From Taishania sp964580465 (GTDB lineage Bacteria; Bacteroidota; Bacteroidia; Flavobacteriales_D; Crocinitomicaceae), in the NCBI GenBank assembly GCA_964580465.1, contig CAZOKJ010000009.1, positions 1 through 64,000 on the forward strand: DNA of 64,000 nucleotides. Reading direction: 5' to 3'. The notes below the pieces were generated by a model. It had not been told where the DNA came from and searched no databases. It was given only the letters and a program-made list of their open reading frames with translations. Both the position numbers and the translations under genes were made by a program. Shown piece by piece: positions 34,603-42,829 of this stretch. The number at the start of each line of letters is the position of its first letter. Position 1 is the stretch's first letter.

Positions 34603-35145
34603 TTAAAATAACTTTTGTAAGTCTTCTTTTAGAGCTTTAACTGCAATTTCACTAGGTAAAGTGCCAATTTCACCAACTAATTCAAAGATTTTTGCGGCTA
34701 AGTCTGTGCTCATAGAAGTTACACTCATTGCTTGTCCTGCAATGTTGATGATTTTGATGGTTTCTTCTTTAGAATTGTTGACCATGTCCCAAATTTCTGG
34801 AGAGATAAACAACTGTTGTGCCACATTGTGATCGAACTCTTCGCGAATGTTTTTTAATAACTCAGCTTGGTAAACCGCAGAAGGTAATGCTGGGTTAATA
34901 GTGCGCATAATCAAACTATTTGGATGGATGCGTTCCATGAGTAAAACCGCACGCTGATAAGCTTCAACACGGTTGGGTAAGAAAAATTCTTGGCGCTGTT
35001 TTTTTAGTTCAGAGTGCATTACTCTAATAGCTTGTTTGTCTTCGTTCTCAGCATTTTTTCTCAAAAAGAAAATCGTAGTCATAAGTACTGAGCCTGCTGG
35101 CAAAACAATTAATGCAACGTGATAAAGAATTTCCTCCCAATTCAT
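34603..35145 (-). CDS. Membrane-anchored helical protein of unknown function
   Basis: About 180 residues from the ATG at 35145 (MNWEEILYHVALIVLPAG). A single N-terminal membrane helix (residues 6-28) is followed by a charged helical cytoplasmic or periplasmic domain (RVEAYQRAVLLMERIHPNSLIMR, then EEFDHNVAQQLFISPEIWDMV). The longer frame to 35295 crosses what is probably the promoter region and is not used. Conserved in Flavobacteriales by memory of similar proteins, but no function known. Divergent from the symporter gene. Confidence 0.65.
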   Translation of the reverse strand: MNWEEILYHVALIVLPAGSVLMTTIFFLRKNAENEDKQAIRVMHSELKKQRQEFFLPNRVEAYQRAVLLMERIHPNSLIMRTINPALPSAVYQAELLKNIREEFDHNVAQQLFISPEIWDMVNNSKEETIKIINIAGQAMSVTSMSTDLAAKIFELVGEIGTLPSEIAVKALKEDLQKLF

Positions 35146-35293
35146 TTGTCTAAATTTTATTTGTTGTGCGAATGTACATTTTATTTTCCAAAAAACGATG
35201 TATTTTATAGTAGATAAATGAAAAAATGAGTAAAAATTGAATAGATGTCGTTTAAAAACAAACATTTTTGTAATTTCACGCCAAAAAGAATAC

Positions 35294-36811
35294 ATGACAC
35301 CAACGCTTATTATAATAATATTGGCTCTTTACTTTGGGATTTTAATTGCTATTTCTATTGTTACTTCCAAAGGTGCCGATGTTGACACTTTCTTTACAGG
35401 AAATCGCCAAAATAAGTGGTATTTGGTTGCATTTGGAATGATTGGAACGTCCTTGTCTGGTGTTACTTTTATTTCTGTTCCCGGTACGGTTATTCGCGAT
35501 GGGATGGGGTATTATCAGGTTGTTCTAGGTTACATTTTGGGATATATTGTCATTGCTCAGGTGCTAATGCCTTTGTATTATAAAATGCAGGTGACTTCTA
35601 TTTATCAATATTTGGAACAACGATTGGGATTAGTTAGTTACAAAACTGGCGCTAGTTTTTTTATGCTTTCTCGCACGCTAGGTTCTGCTATTCGTTTGTT
35701 TTTAGCAACTGAAGTATTGCATCTATTTTTATTTGGTCCAATGAATGTACCTTATTGGGTAACAGCTGTTGTGACACTTCTCCTTATTTGGATTTATACT
35801 TTTAAGGGTGGAATCAAAACCATCGTCATAACAGATACTTTTCAAACGGTCTTTTTAATTAGTGCAGTCGTGATTTGTACGGTTATTATTGCAAGAGTGT
35901 TAAATGTTGACTTTATTGGTTTGTATCATAAAATTACAGCTGCTACAACTAATTCAGGTTTTTCCATGTCAAAAATAATTTTCTTGGATGACCCTAATTC
36001 AAAATTATTTTTTCCTAAACATTTCTTTGGTGGAATGTTCATTGCCATTGCGATGACAGGTTTAGATCAAGATATGATGCAGAAAAACTTGTCTTGCAGA
36101 AACTTGAAGGATGCACAAAAAAACATGTATTCTTTTACAACGATTTTGGTAATCACTAACTTTTTATTCTTGTTATTAGGTGGCGCACTTTATGTGTATG
36201 CAGCTGAAATGGGGGCTGAATTACCAATGAAAGATGGAAAGATTATCACCGATCACGTTTTTCCTGCTTTGGCACTCAATGATTTTGGGTTGCTAGCTGG
36301 AATTTTCTTCCTTTTAGGGATTACCGCTTCCTCTTATGCTTCAGCAGATAGCGCCTTGACAGCATTGACAACAGGTTTTTGCATTGACTTTTTAAACTTT
36401 GAAAAAAGAGAAGAAAAAGAACGTCAACGTTTGAAATTAATCGTTCATATTGGATTTTCAGTGTTGTTTTTATTGATTATTTTGGGAACAAGATGGTATG
36501 TACAACGTCATCCAGGAACAGATTTAATTGGCATTATTTTAACCTTGGCTTCTTACACTTATGGACCTTTACTAGGACTGTTTTTCTTTGGGGTTTTGAC
36601 CAAACGAAAGCTAAAAGAAGTATTTGTACCTGTAATTAGTATTGCTGTGCCTTTGCTTTGTTATTGGTTGGATAAAAATTCTGTAAAATGGCTAAATGGT
36701 TATCAATTTGGCTATGAAATGCTTATTTTAAATGGATTACTTACATTTGTAGGGTTGTATTTGATTTCTTATAAAGAGGAAATGGACGCAATTGAAACAA
36801 TTAAAAATTGA
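35294..36811 (+). CDS. Sodium/solute symporter (SSS family)
   Basis: About 505 residues with some 13 membrane helices. Family features: SKGADVDTFFTGNRQNKW near residues 24-41, GTSLSGVTFISVPG near 51-64, TGLDQDMMQKNLSCRN near 255-270, GITASSYASADSALTALTTGF (the Na+-binding helix 8-type region) near 350-371. It co-transports an organic solute with sodium across the inner membrane; the solute is unknown. The start ATG at 35294 is chosen over an upstream frame that would cross the divergent promoter. It runs into the GlmU-like gene: stop at 36811, next ATG at 36816. Confidence 0.85.
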   Translation: MTPTLIIIILALYFGILIAISIVTSKGADVDTFFTGNRQNKWYLVAFGMIGTSLSGVTFISVPGTVIRDGMGYYQVVLGYILGYIVIAQVLMPLYYKMQVTSIYQYLEQRLGLVSYKTGASFFMLSRTLGSAIRLFLATEVLHLFLFGPMNVPYWVTAVVTLLLIWIYTFKGGIKTIVITDTFQTVFLISAVVICTVIIARVLNVDFIGLYHKITAATTNSGFSMSKIIFLDDPNSKLFFPKHFFGGMFIAIAMTGLDQDMMQKNLSCRNLKDAQKNMYSFTTILVITNFLFLLLGGALYVYAAEMGAELPMKDGKIITDHVFPALALNDFGLLAGIFFLLGITASSYASADSALTALTTGFCIDFLNFEKREEKERQRLKLIVHIGFSVLFLLIILGTRWYVQRHPGTDLIGIILTLASYTYGPLLGLFFFGVLTKRKLKEVFVPVISIAVPLLCYWLDKNSVKWLNGYQFGYEMLILNGLLTFVGLYLISYKEEMDAIETIKN

Positions 36812-36815
36812 TACG

Positions 36816-37946
36816 ATGAAAATAAAGGTTGTTTTAGCAGATTTGGGTTTGCATAAACGCTTCGCACCGTTAACTTTAACGCGCCCTGTTGGCGATTTGC
36901 GCATGGGAATAATGACCAACACAGAACGTTGGAGTAGTTTTCCAAGTGTGGAAGTGTATTATGAAACTGAAGCTTATTTGCAGGGGAAATTCCCATCTAC
37001 ATCATCGTATGATGTTTTAGTAGCTGGGGCATTGATTCCAACAAAAGAGTTGGCTCGAGCAATTTTAGATTTACCAGAGAATACAAGTTTATATTCAGGA
37101 GATCAATTTTTGGCTAAAAAAGGAACAGGAAGTTTGAAAAAAGAGTGGGAGGGAAGTGCTCCGTTGGTATTGTCAAATCGTTGGCATATTTATCAGCATA
37201 ACGGCATATCGGTATATACCGATTTCCTATGGTTGACCGAAGGTAGAACGAGTCAAATATTGTCTGCAACCAATACTGTCATCGGTGACAAAAACCTTAT
37301 TTTCCTCGAAGAAGGAGCCGTTGTTGAAGCTAGTATATTAAATACAAATTCTGGCCCCATTTATGTTGGAAAAGATGCCGAAATCATGGAAGGCTGTATT
37401 GTTCGCGGTGGATTAGCAATGGGTGAGCACAGTGCATTGAAGCTAGGAACAAAAGTTTATGGGCCTGTAACACTGGGACCTCATTGTAAAGTTGGTGGAG
37501 AAGTTAATAATGTTGTTTTTCAAGCCTATTCTAACAAAGGTCATGATGGTTTCTTAGGGAATGCGTTAATTGGTGAATGGTGCAACTTAGGAGCGGATAC
37601 AAACACTTCCAATTTAAAGAACAATTACAGCAATGTTTCCACTTATTCTTACGAAGAAGAAAAAGAAGTGAAAACTGATGTTCAATTCATGGGAGTTTGC
37701 ATGGGTGACCACTCAAAATGCGGTATCAACACCATGTTTAATACAGCCACAGTTGTTGGCGTTTCTTGCAATATCTATGGAGGTGATTTCCCTCAAAAGT
37801 ACATTCCTTCCTTCTCGTGGGGTGGACAATCTTTTGTTCCTTTCAAATTTGAAAAGGCAATAGAATATGCCAATAATATGATGCACAGAAGAGGATTGCA
37901 ATTAACTGATGACGAAATTGCAATTTTGAAATTTTTGGAGAAATAA
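36816..37946 (+). CDS. GlmU-like sugar nucleotidyltransferase (alternative bacterial GlmU family)
   Basis: About 376 residues: an N-terminal nucleotidyltransferase-like part with LADLGLHKRFAPLTLTRPVGDLRMGI near residues 6-31 and a C-terminal left-handed beta-helix of hexapeptide repeats (VGKDAEIMEGCIVRGGLAMGEHSALKLGTKVYG) with GDHSKCGINTMFN near 289-301. This matches the Bacteroidota GlmU-like family thought to make UDP-GlcNAc for cell walls. Residues 131-137 (ISVYTDF) come from a palindrome copy with one mismatch (37206-37225); in my recollection of the family this segment is the same length (W-D-I-F-x-x-N-G then DF). The ATG at 36816 follows the symporter stop by four bases. Confidence 0.82.
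   Translation: MKIKVVLADLGLHKRFAPLTLTRPVGDLRMGIMTNTERWSSFPSVEVYYETEAYLQGKFPSTSSYDVLVAGALIPTKELARAILDLPENTSLYSGDQFLAKKGTGSLKKEWEGSAPLVLSNRWHIYQHNGISVYTDFLWLTEGRTSQILSATNTVIGDKNLIFLEEGAVVEASILNTNSGPIYVGKDAEIMEGCIVRGGLAMGEHSALKLGTKVYGPVTLGPHCKVGGEVNNVVFQAYSNKGHDGFLGNALIGEWCNLGADTNTSNLKNNYSNVSTYSYEEEKEVKTDVQFMGVCMGDHSKCGINTMFNTATVVGVSCNIYGGDFPQKYIPSFSWGGQSFVPFKFEKAIEYANNMMHRRGLQLTDDEIAILKFLEK
37206..37225. repeat. Palindromic repeat, one mismatch, inside the GlmU-like gene
   Basis: ATATCGGTATATACCGATTT differs from the core at position 19. Read GISVYTDF in the same frame as in prmC. Confidence 0.9.
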
Positions 37947-37965
37947 AAGAATAGATGTTTTTATG

Positions 37966-37989
37966 AAGGGGCGCGTGAGCCCCTTTTTT
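37966..37989 (+). terminator. Rho-independent terminator of the GlmU-like gene
   Basis: AAGGGGC and GCCCCTT with a six-base loop and a run of six Ts, 20 bases after the stop. Confidence 0.85.
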
Positions 37990-38116
37990 ATTTCCTCTCC
38001 TTTTTTTGGGGGGGGGGATTTATTCATTTTCTTTTTTTTGGGAGCTTTTCTTTTTTTTGAGGCTTCTCTTTTTATTGGGAAAAATCCCTCTTTTTTGAAG
38101 AAGAAAGCCCTCTTTA

Positions 38117-38152
38117 TATAGCACGGACGCGATTAATCGCGTCCGTACTATA
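38117..38152. repeat. 36-bp GC-rich palindrome (second repeat family)
   Basis: Arms TATAGCACGGACGCGATT and AATCGCGTCCGTACTATA pair over all 18 positions but one. It is much more GC-rich than its surroundings and does not resemble the ATATCGG family. Repeats with an ACGCGATTAATCGCGT centre occur in several bacterial phyla, by memory. Confidence 0.85.
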
Positions 38153-38227
38153 AAAAATGGGATTATAAAAAGAGATTATAAAAAGGGATTATAAAGAGGA
38201 AATTAAAAGAGAAGCATAATTAAAAAA

Positions 38228-38282
38228 CGGAATAAATAATAAAGAGAGAATATAAAAGAGATAAATAAAATGGCATAAAAGA
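38228..38282. repeat. 55-base direct repeat left of the N gap
   Basis: Identical to 38383-38437, starting CGGAATAAATAATAAAGAG. The length is the same as for the other gap. Confidence 0.95.
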
Positions 38283-38382
38283 NNNNNNNNNNNNNNNNNN
38301 NNNNNNNNNNNNNNNNNNNNNNNNNNNNNNNNNNNNNNNNNNNNNNNNNNNNNNNNNNNNNNNNNNNNNNNNNNNNNNNNNN
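38283..38382. other. Assembly gap (100 N)
   Basis: A run of exactly 100 N, flanked on both sides by an identical 55-base sequence, as expected for a scaffold join at a de Bruijn k-mer overlap. True gap size unknown. Confidence 0.97.
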
Positions 38383-38437
38383 CGGAATAAATAATAAAGA
38401 GAGAATATAAAAGAGATAAATAAAATGGCATAAAAGA
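38383..38437. repeat. 55-base direct repeat right of the N gap
   Basis: Identical copy of 38228-38282. Confidence 0.95.
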
Positions 38438-38463
38438 GCGATTAATCCAGTCTCTGCAAAAAA

Positions 38464-39357
38464 TCACCCCCACAATCCCCATTTCTTTTCTTTAATTGCT
38501 TTTAGATCATCCAGTAATTCATCGGGATTCATATATCTTTCTGCGAAAGAGAGGATGAGTGTTTGAGTGACTTCTTCTTTTGACATTAGGTTGGGAGCTG
38601 TGCGCCATTGGGGTTTCGCGCAAACTTTTGAAAGCCACGTGTAAAGCCCTTTAGGAAGCAGTGGATGCTCGGGAAGCGGATGTGCTAATTGTAAATTAGT
38701 GAAAACACTGGGGTTAGCATGTGTTAGAGGTAATTCTTTTGTGAAAAGTTGGTACACACTGATGCCCCAAGCGAAGTAATCTGTTGTTTTATTGATTAAA
38801 TCAAGGCGATTGAGAATAATCTCTGGAGCAGCGAAACCGAGTGGGAAAATAAGTTTTCTGTTAAAAAAAAGCTCATCATTTTTGTTGATGGCCATACCGA
38901 AATCGATAAGGTGAAGATCAAAATCAATATCGTTTGGATGGATGATGAGGTTATCAGGTTTGATGTCGCAATGATAAATTTGCTGTTGATGAATGTGATT
39001 CAAAACCTCCATCAATTTTTCACTTAGCAATTTAATAAATGGCAAACGTTCTTTTTTAGAAAGTGTTTCCCAATGCGTTTTGAGTTTAACACCAGGTTTG
39101 TGTTGTAAAATAAGTGCACAGCTTTCGTCATCTTCATAATAATTGATGACTTTTGGCAGAGAAGCATGCTCAAAGTGAAAAAGGCGTTCGTTTTTAAGTT
39201 GTTCTAAAGCCCTTTCGGTTACTTCTTTTTTGTAAGCAATCTTTATGATGACAAGCTGATCGTTTTCATCTTTAGCCAACCAAACATCACCAAACTTGCG
39301 TTGTTTGTTTTCACCAAGTTGCTTGATATATGTAATGTTTTGCTTGCTCGTTGACAT
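38464..39357 (-). CDS. Hanks-type serine/threonine protein kinase
   Basis: 297-residue eukaryotic-like kinase domain with no membrane segment. Motifs: glycine-rich-like segment GENKQRKFGDVWLAK near residues 15-29, ATP-binding lysine in VIIKIAYKK (about 39), catalytic HCDIKPDN near 138-145, metal-binding DFGMA near 163-167, PLGFAAPEI near 182-190 as the APE-type motif. Kinase activity on serine/threonine is likely; targets are unknown. Located at the edge of a low-complexity region; no PP2C phosphatase neighbour is seen. Confidence 0.85.
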   Translation of the reverse strand: MSTSKQNITYIKQLGENKQRKFGDVWLAKDENDQLVIIKIAYKKEVTERALEQLKNERLFHFEHASLPKVINYYEDDESCALILQHKPGVKLKTHWETLSKKERLPFIKLLSEKLMEVLNHIHQQQIYHCDIKPDNLIIHPNDIDFDLHLIDFGMAINKNDELFFNRKLIFPLGFAAPEIILNRLDLINKTTDYFAWGISVYQLFTKELPLTHANPSVFTNLQLAHPLPEHPLLPKGLYTWLSKVCAKPQWRTAPNLMSKEEVTQTLILSFAERYMNPDELLDDLKAIKEKKWGLWG

Positions 39358-39506
39358 CTTTTTTTATTTGCTGACTCAATGACTCAATGACAGGATGATT
39401 CAACTTTATAAATTCTCATTCTTAACTCTCAACTCTCAACTTTGAACTCCCAACTCCTCACTCCCAACTCCTCACTCCCAACTCTGCATTCTTCACTCTT
39501 TATTCT
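39358..39506. repeat. Pyrimidine-rich degenerate tandem repeat
   Basis: Intergenic stretch of CAACTC(T/C)-type near-repeats (about 39423-39485, e.g. ACTCTCAACTCTCAACTTT and CAACTCCTCACTCC). The C/T-bias is on the plus strand. No gene is seen. Confidence 0.7.
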
Positions 39507-40232
39507 TCATTCTCCACTCGCTAAGTAACGAATAACTTCTGCTGCTCCAGTAAGACCGAATAATGCAGGCATGTATGGTGACGTTCCGTAATAAGATTTT
39601 TTAAAATTGGTACCGTCTGTCAAACGTAACGAATCTTTGGTTTGTAATTCACTTGAGAAAACAGCACGAACTCGCTTGCTATCAATGTTTTCTCGGCGCA
39701 ATCTCGATTTTAAATGTGCTGCAAGTTTACAATTGTATGTGTTAGTCAAACGGGCAACTTTCACTTGTGAAGGATCTTGTTTTCCACCTGCACCTAAATG
39801 TGAAATAATGCGCACTTTTAATCGAATGCAGGCCTTAATCCATTCTAATTTTGGTGTAACGGAGTCAATACAGTCCATGACATAGTCTGGTTGGTATTCT
39901 TCCATTAACTCCCAAACACGTTCGGGTGTGACAAATTCTTCTAATACGTTTAATTTCAACTCAGGGTTGATGTCTTTTAAGCGTTCACCTAAAACAACTG
40001 CTTTATTACGTCCGATAGTAGAGTCTAAAGCTGTTAATTGCCTGTTTTTATTGGTAACGTCAAACACATCACCATCAATGATTGTCATTGTTCCCACGCC
40101 AGAACGAGCAATGAACTCACCAGCAAATGAACCAACTCCACCCAATCCAACAATTAACACATGCGATTTTTTTAATCTTTCAATCGCTTCTTCTCCCATT
40201 AATAATTCGGAACGTTCTAACCAATTTGACAC
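39507..40232 (-). CDS. tcdA: tRNA threonylcarbamoyladenosine dehydratase (TcdA/CsdL)
   Basis: 241-residue ThiF/E1-like ATPase that cyclises t6A to ct6A at position 37 of ANN-decoding tRNAs. N-terminal LERSELLMGEEAIERLKKSHVLIVGLGGVGSFAGEFIARSGVG-type nucleotide-binding segment (GLGGVGS near residues 29-35), DGDVFDVTNKNRQ near 53-65, and SHLGAGGKQDP near 143-153 as the later catalytic region. The start is a GTG at 40232, inside the last codons of the TatD-like gene (16-base overlap), which indicates translational coupling. Confidence 0.88.
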   Translation of the reverse strand: MSNWLERSELLMGEEAIERLKKSHVLIVGLGGVGSFAGEFIARSGVGTMTIIDGDVFDVTNKNRQLTALDSTIGRNKAVVLGERLKDINPELKLNVLEEFVTPERVWELMEEYQPDYVMDCIDSVTPKLEWIKACIRLKVRIISHLGAGGKQDPSQVKVARLTNTYNCKLAAHLKSRLRRENIDSKRVRAVFSSELQTKDSLRLTDGTNFKKSYYGTSPYMPALFGLTGAAEVIRYLASGE

Positions 40233-40855
40233 CTTGTAAAAGTTTTTAAGAAATTATTTGTAACTATTTCATTTAATTCGGACAAAGATATTTTTTTTAA
40301 TTGAGCTATGCGCAAATAGATGTTTTGAATTTCTATATTTTGATCGTCCGTCTCAATTAATAGCTGATGAAGTGGAATGACATTTATTAGCTCTTGTTGC
40401 TTTGAATGATTTAAAATTCCAGTTCCAATGCTGACCATTATTCCGCTTTTTACCACTTCATTTACGATGTTTGTTTTTGAAAAACCATGAAAAATCCACG
40501 GTTGCTTAGGAGTATGTTTTTTGCGCAAACTTAAAAGTTCATTCCAAGATTTTACGCAATGAATAATCAAAGGATAATGCTCTTTTTCAGAAAAAAATAC
40601 GTGTTGCTCAAAAATAGTCATTTGTTGTTGAATTGGCGCCCCTTTTAATTTATCCATCCCACATTCACCTATAGCAACAGTCGTCGGTTTTAAATTAGTA
40701 TAGAGTATTGTTTCAATCTTATTAACTTCATATTCACCACTATCCCAAGGATGAACGCCAATAGAATGATAAAAAGTAGGCGAGTCACCAAAGTTTGCTT
40801 GTACAATTTGAATGGTGTTTGAACGATGGTGATGCGTGTGACTATCAGTAAACAT
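40217..40855 (-). CDS. TatD-family metal-dependent hydrolase
   Basis: 212-residue TIM-barrel hydrolase of the TatD family (3'-5' exonuclease-like DNase or related). Metal ligands visible: DSHTHHH near residues 4-10, IGECGMD near 72-78 (metal-bridging Glu), IIHCVKSW near 107-114, IFHGFS near 131-136 and LIETDD near 185-190. It is shorter than the usual 250-260 residues. Whether it acts as nuclease is not certain. The tcdA gene overlaps its end; together they form an operon. Confidence 0.82.
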   Translation of the reverse strand: MFTDSHTHHHRSNTIQIVQANFGDSPTFYHSIGVHPWDSGEYEVNKIETILYTNLKPTTVAIGECGMDKLKGAPIQQQMTIFEQHVFFSEKEHYPLIIHCVKSWNELLSLRKKHTPKQPWIFHGFSKTNIVNEVVKSGIMVSIGTGILNHSKQQELINVIPLHQLLIETDDQNIEIQNIYLRIAQLKKISLSELNEIVTNNFLKTFTRCQIG

Positions 40856-40949
40856 AAAAAACGATGAATTTCGGCCAAAAGAACTAAGTTACAAAAATTA
40901 TTTCTATTTTAGGCGATTGTTAACAATATTTTACAATTAAATTAACACA

Positions 40950-42761
40950 ATGAGTTTAGCAAAAAATCAAGATTTTTTTAAGTCACAAGTATTAGGACAT
41001 CCGAGTGGTTTATTCGTGTTGTTTTTTACAGAAATGTGGGAACGTTTTTCATTTTATGGAATGCGCGTTTTATTAATTCAATACTTAACTGCGGAAGTAA
41101 TTTTTGGTAGTGCACGTTCAGGACTTGGTTGGTCAGTTGAGTCTGCATCTGCTTTGTATGGTACTTACGTCATGTTACTTTATTTAACTCCTGTGTTTGG
41201 TGGTGTAATAGCCGATAAATACTTGGGTTCATGGAAATCTGTAATCGTAGGAGCATTAATTATGACCTTAGGTCATGCTTCGATGGCTATTGAAAGTAAC
41301 GCTACTTTTTTCATTGGTTTAGCATGTTTAGTCATTGGAACAGGTTTTTTTAAACCAAATATGCCCGCTATTTTAGGGGAAATGTATAAGCATCATCCAG
41401 AAAAAAAAGACGGTGGTTACACCATTTTTTACATGGGAGTAAACTCTGGAGCATTCTTTGGAATGATGCTTTGTGGTTACTTTGCAGAGCGTTACGGTTG
41501 GCATTATGGATTTGGTTTGGCTGGAATTTTTATGTTGTTGGGAACGATTCAATTTTGGCTAGCAAAACCTTTGTTTGGCACCATTGGTGATTTGAAAAAG
41601 CAACAATCAAGCATAAAAAATTATCAATTGCTTGATAATGAGGAAAAAGTAGAAGAAGAAGAACATTTCAACCACCCAGATGAAAAAATTAGAAATCCTT
41701 TTACAAGAAAAGATGTTCTTTTAATCATCGTTGTTGCTGTTTTAGGTTTATCCTATGCTTTTAATGACCCTATTTCAAAAAATATGCCTGATTTAGATGC
41801 GTTCAAATGGTTAGATATTCCGTTAGGAGATGGTGTTTTTAGAGGACAATTTTTAGTGATTATTGCAACATTGATATTGTTTTTCTATTTAATCGTTTCT
41901 CGTATTTTACGCTATGGTAAAGTCGTTCGAGATCGTATGTTTGCCATTATTATTTTAGCGGCATCTTTGTTGTTTTTCTTCATGAGTTTTGAACAAGGTG
42001 CATCTTCTTTGGTAATCGTTGCTCGCGATTACATTGATCGATCATTGGAAGGAAATGCGCTCATTATATACAACGTTGTAAATACATTGTTGACGGTTGT
42101 GCCTTTATCCGTCATTTCATGGGTACTTCTCAAATTAGCAAAAGAAACTTGGGGGAAAATTGCTCTTTCAAATTTAATTTTATTGGTATGTTTTATCCTT
42201 ATTTGGGGAGCGGTAGGAGCTATGTTATTTAAAGAGTTCAACGCTGAATCATCAGAAATTACGGTTTCTTGGTTTTCAACTTTAAATGCCTTTTTCATTA
42301 TTTTGTTAGCTTCGAGCATTTCAAAAATTTGGGATTCAAAATACAATCCGCCTGTAGCGTTTAAATACGGTTTTGGATTATTGTTTGTTGCTTTTGGTTT
42401 TTTACTATTGGCAATTGGTTCATGGGGCATAGCTGAAGGAGTGAAAATTTCAATGATTTGGCTTGTTCTTACTTATTTGTTCCATACAGTGGGAGAGTTG
42501 TTTATTTCTCCAGTGGGATTGTCGTATGTTAGTAAATTAGTTCCTATTCGCATGATTGCTTTCATGTATGGTATTTGGTACTTAGCCATTGCAATAGCAC
42601 AAAAAATAGCAGCTGTTTTGGGCGGACAAGTTCAGGTAATTAAGGAAGAATATTCATTGGGTCACTTTTTCTTACTTTTCACGGCTATCCCAGCAGTCGT
42701 GGCCGTAATAGTGATGTTGTTGCACCCACTGATTAAACGATTAATGCACGATATTCGATAA
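40950..42761 (+). CDS. POT-family proton-dependent peptide transporter 1
   Basis: 603-residue major facilitator of the POT/PTR2 family importing di- and tripeptides with protons. The family motif ExxER-FSFYG is at EMWERFSFYGMRVLL (about residues 29-43), then VFGGVIADKYLGSWKSVIVG near 87-106 and GTGFFKPNMPAILGEMYKHH near 130-149. About 14 helices, with a longer charged loop near 222-248. It is the first of three consecutive POT genes. It differs from the next two by the extended loop and length. Confidence 0.9.
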   Translation: MSLAKNQDFFKSQVLGHPSGLFVLFFTEMWERFSFYGMRVLLIQYLTAEVIFGSARSGLGWSVESASALYGTYVMLLYLTPVFGGVIADKYLGSWKSVIVGALIMTLGHASMAIESNATFFIGLACLVIGTGFFKPNMPAILGEMYKHHPEKKDGGYTIFYMGVNSGAFFGMMLCGYFAERYGWHYGFGLAGIFMLLGTIQFWLAKPLFGTIGDLKKQQSSIKNYQLLDNEEKVEEEEHFNHPDEKIRNPFTRKDVLLIIVVAVLGLSYAFNDPISKNMPDLDAFKWLDIPLGDGVFRGQFLVIIATLILFFYLIVSRILRYGKVVRDRMFAIIILAASLLFFFMSFEQGASSLVIVARDYIDRSLEGNALIIYNVVNTLLTVVPLSVISWVLLKLAKETWGKIALSNLILLVCFILIWGAVGAMLFKEFNAESSEITVSWFSTLNAFFIILLASSISKIWDSKYNPPVAFKYGFGLLFVAFGFLLLAIGSWGIAEGVKISMIWLVLTYLFHTVGELFISPVGLSYVSKLVPIRMIAFMYGIWYLAIAIAQKIAAVLGGQVQVIKEEYSLGHFFLLFTAIPAVVAVIVMLLHPLIKRLMHDIR

Positions 42762-42829
42762 AAAATAACTAATAAATGTTGGTATTAAATTAAATTTATA
42801 TAAATTCACAGCTTTCAAACTTAAAAACT

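Larger units (their letters stand above)
37990..38463. other. Low-complexity intergenic region with a G10 run, 36-bp palindrome and N gap
   Basis: No gene is seen. It holds T-rich runs, a run of ten Gs (38008-38017), an inverted repeat at 38117-38152, degenerate GATTATAAAAAG repeats near 38159-38200 and the 100-N gap at 38283-38382. Confidence 0.75.

Noticed and set aside
35146..35295. Long N-terminal extension of the membrane-anchored helical protein
   Set aside because: It would cross the divergent promoter region and overlap the symporter start; composition is unlike a protein.
38189..38482. Open frame spanning the first N gap
   Set aside because: It is formed from low-complexity DNA and N bases and overlaps the kinase gene end; no coding evidence.
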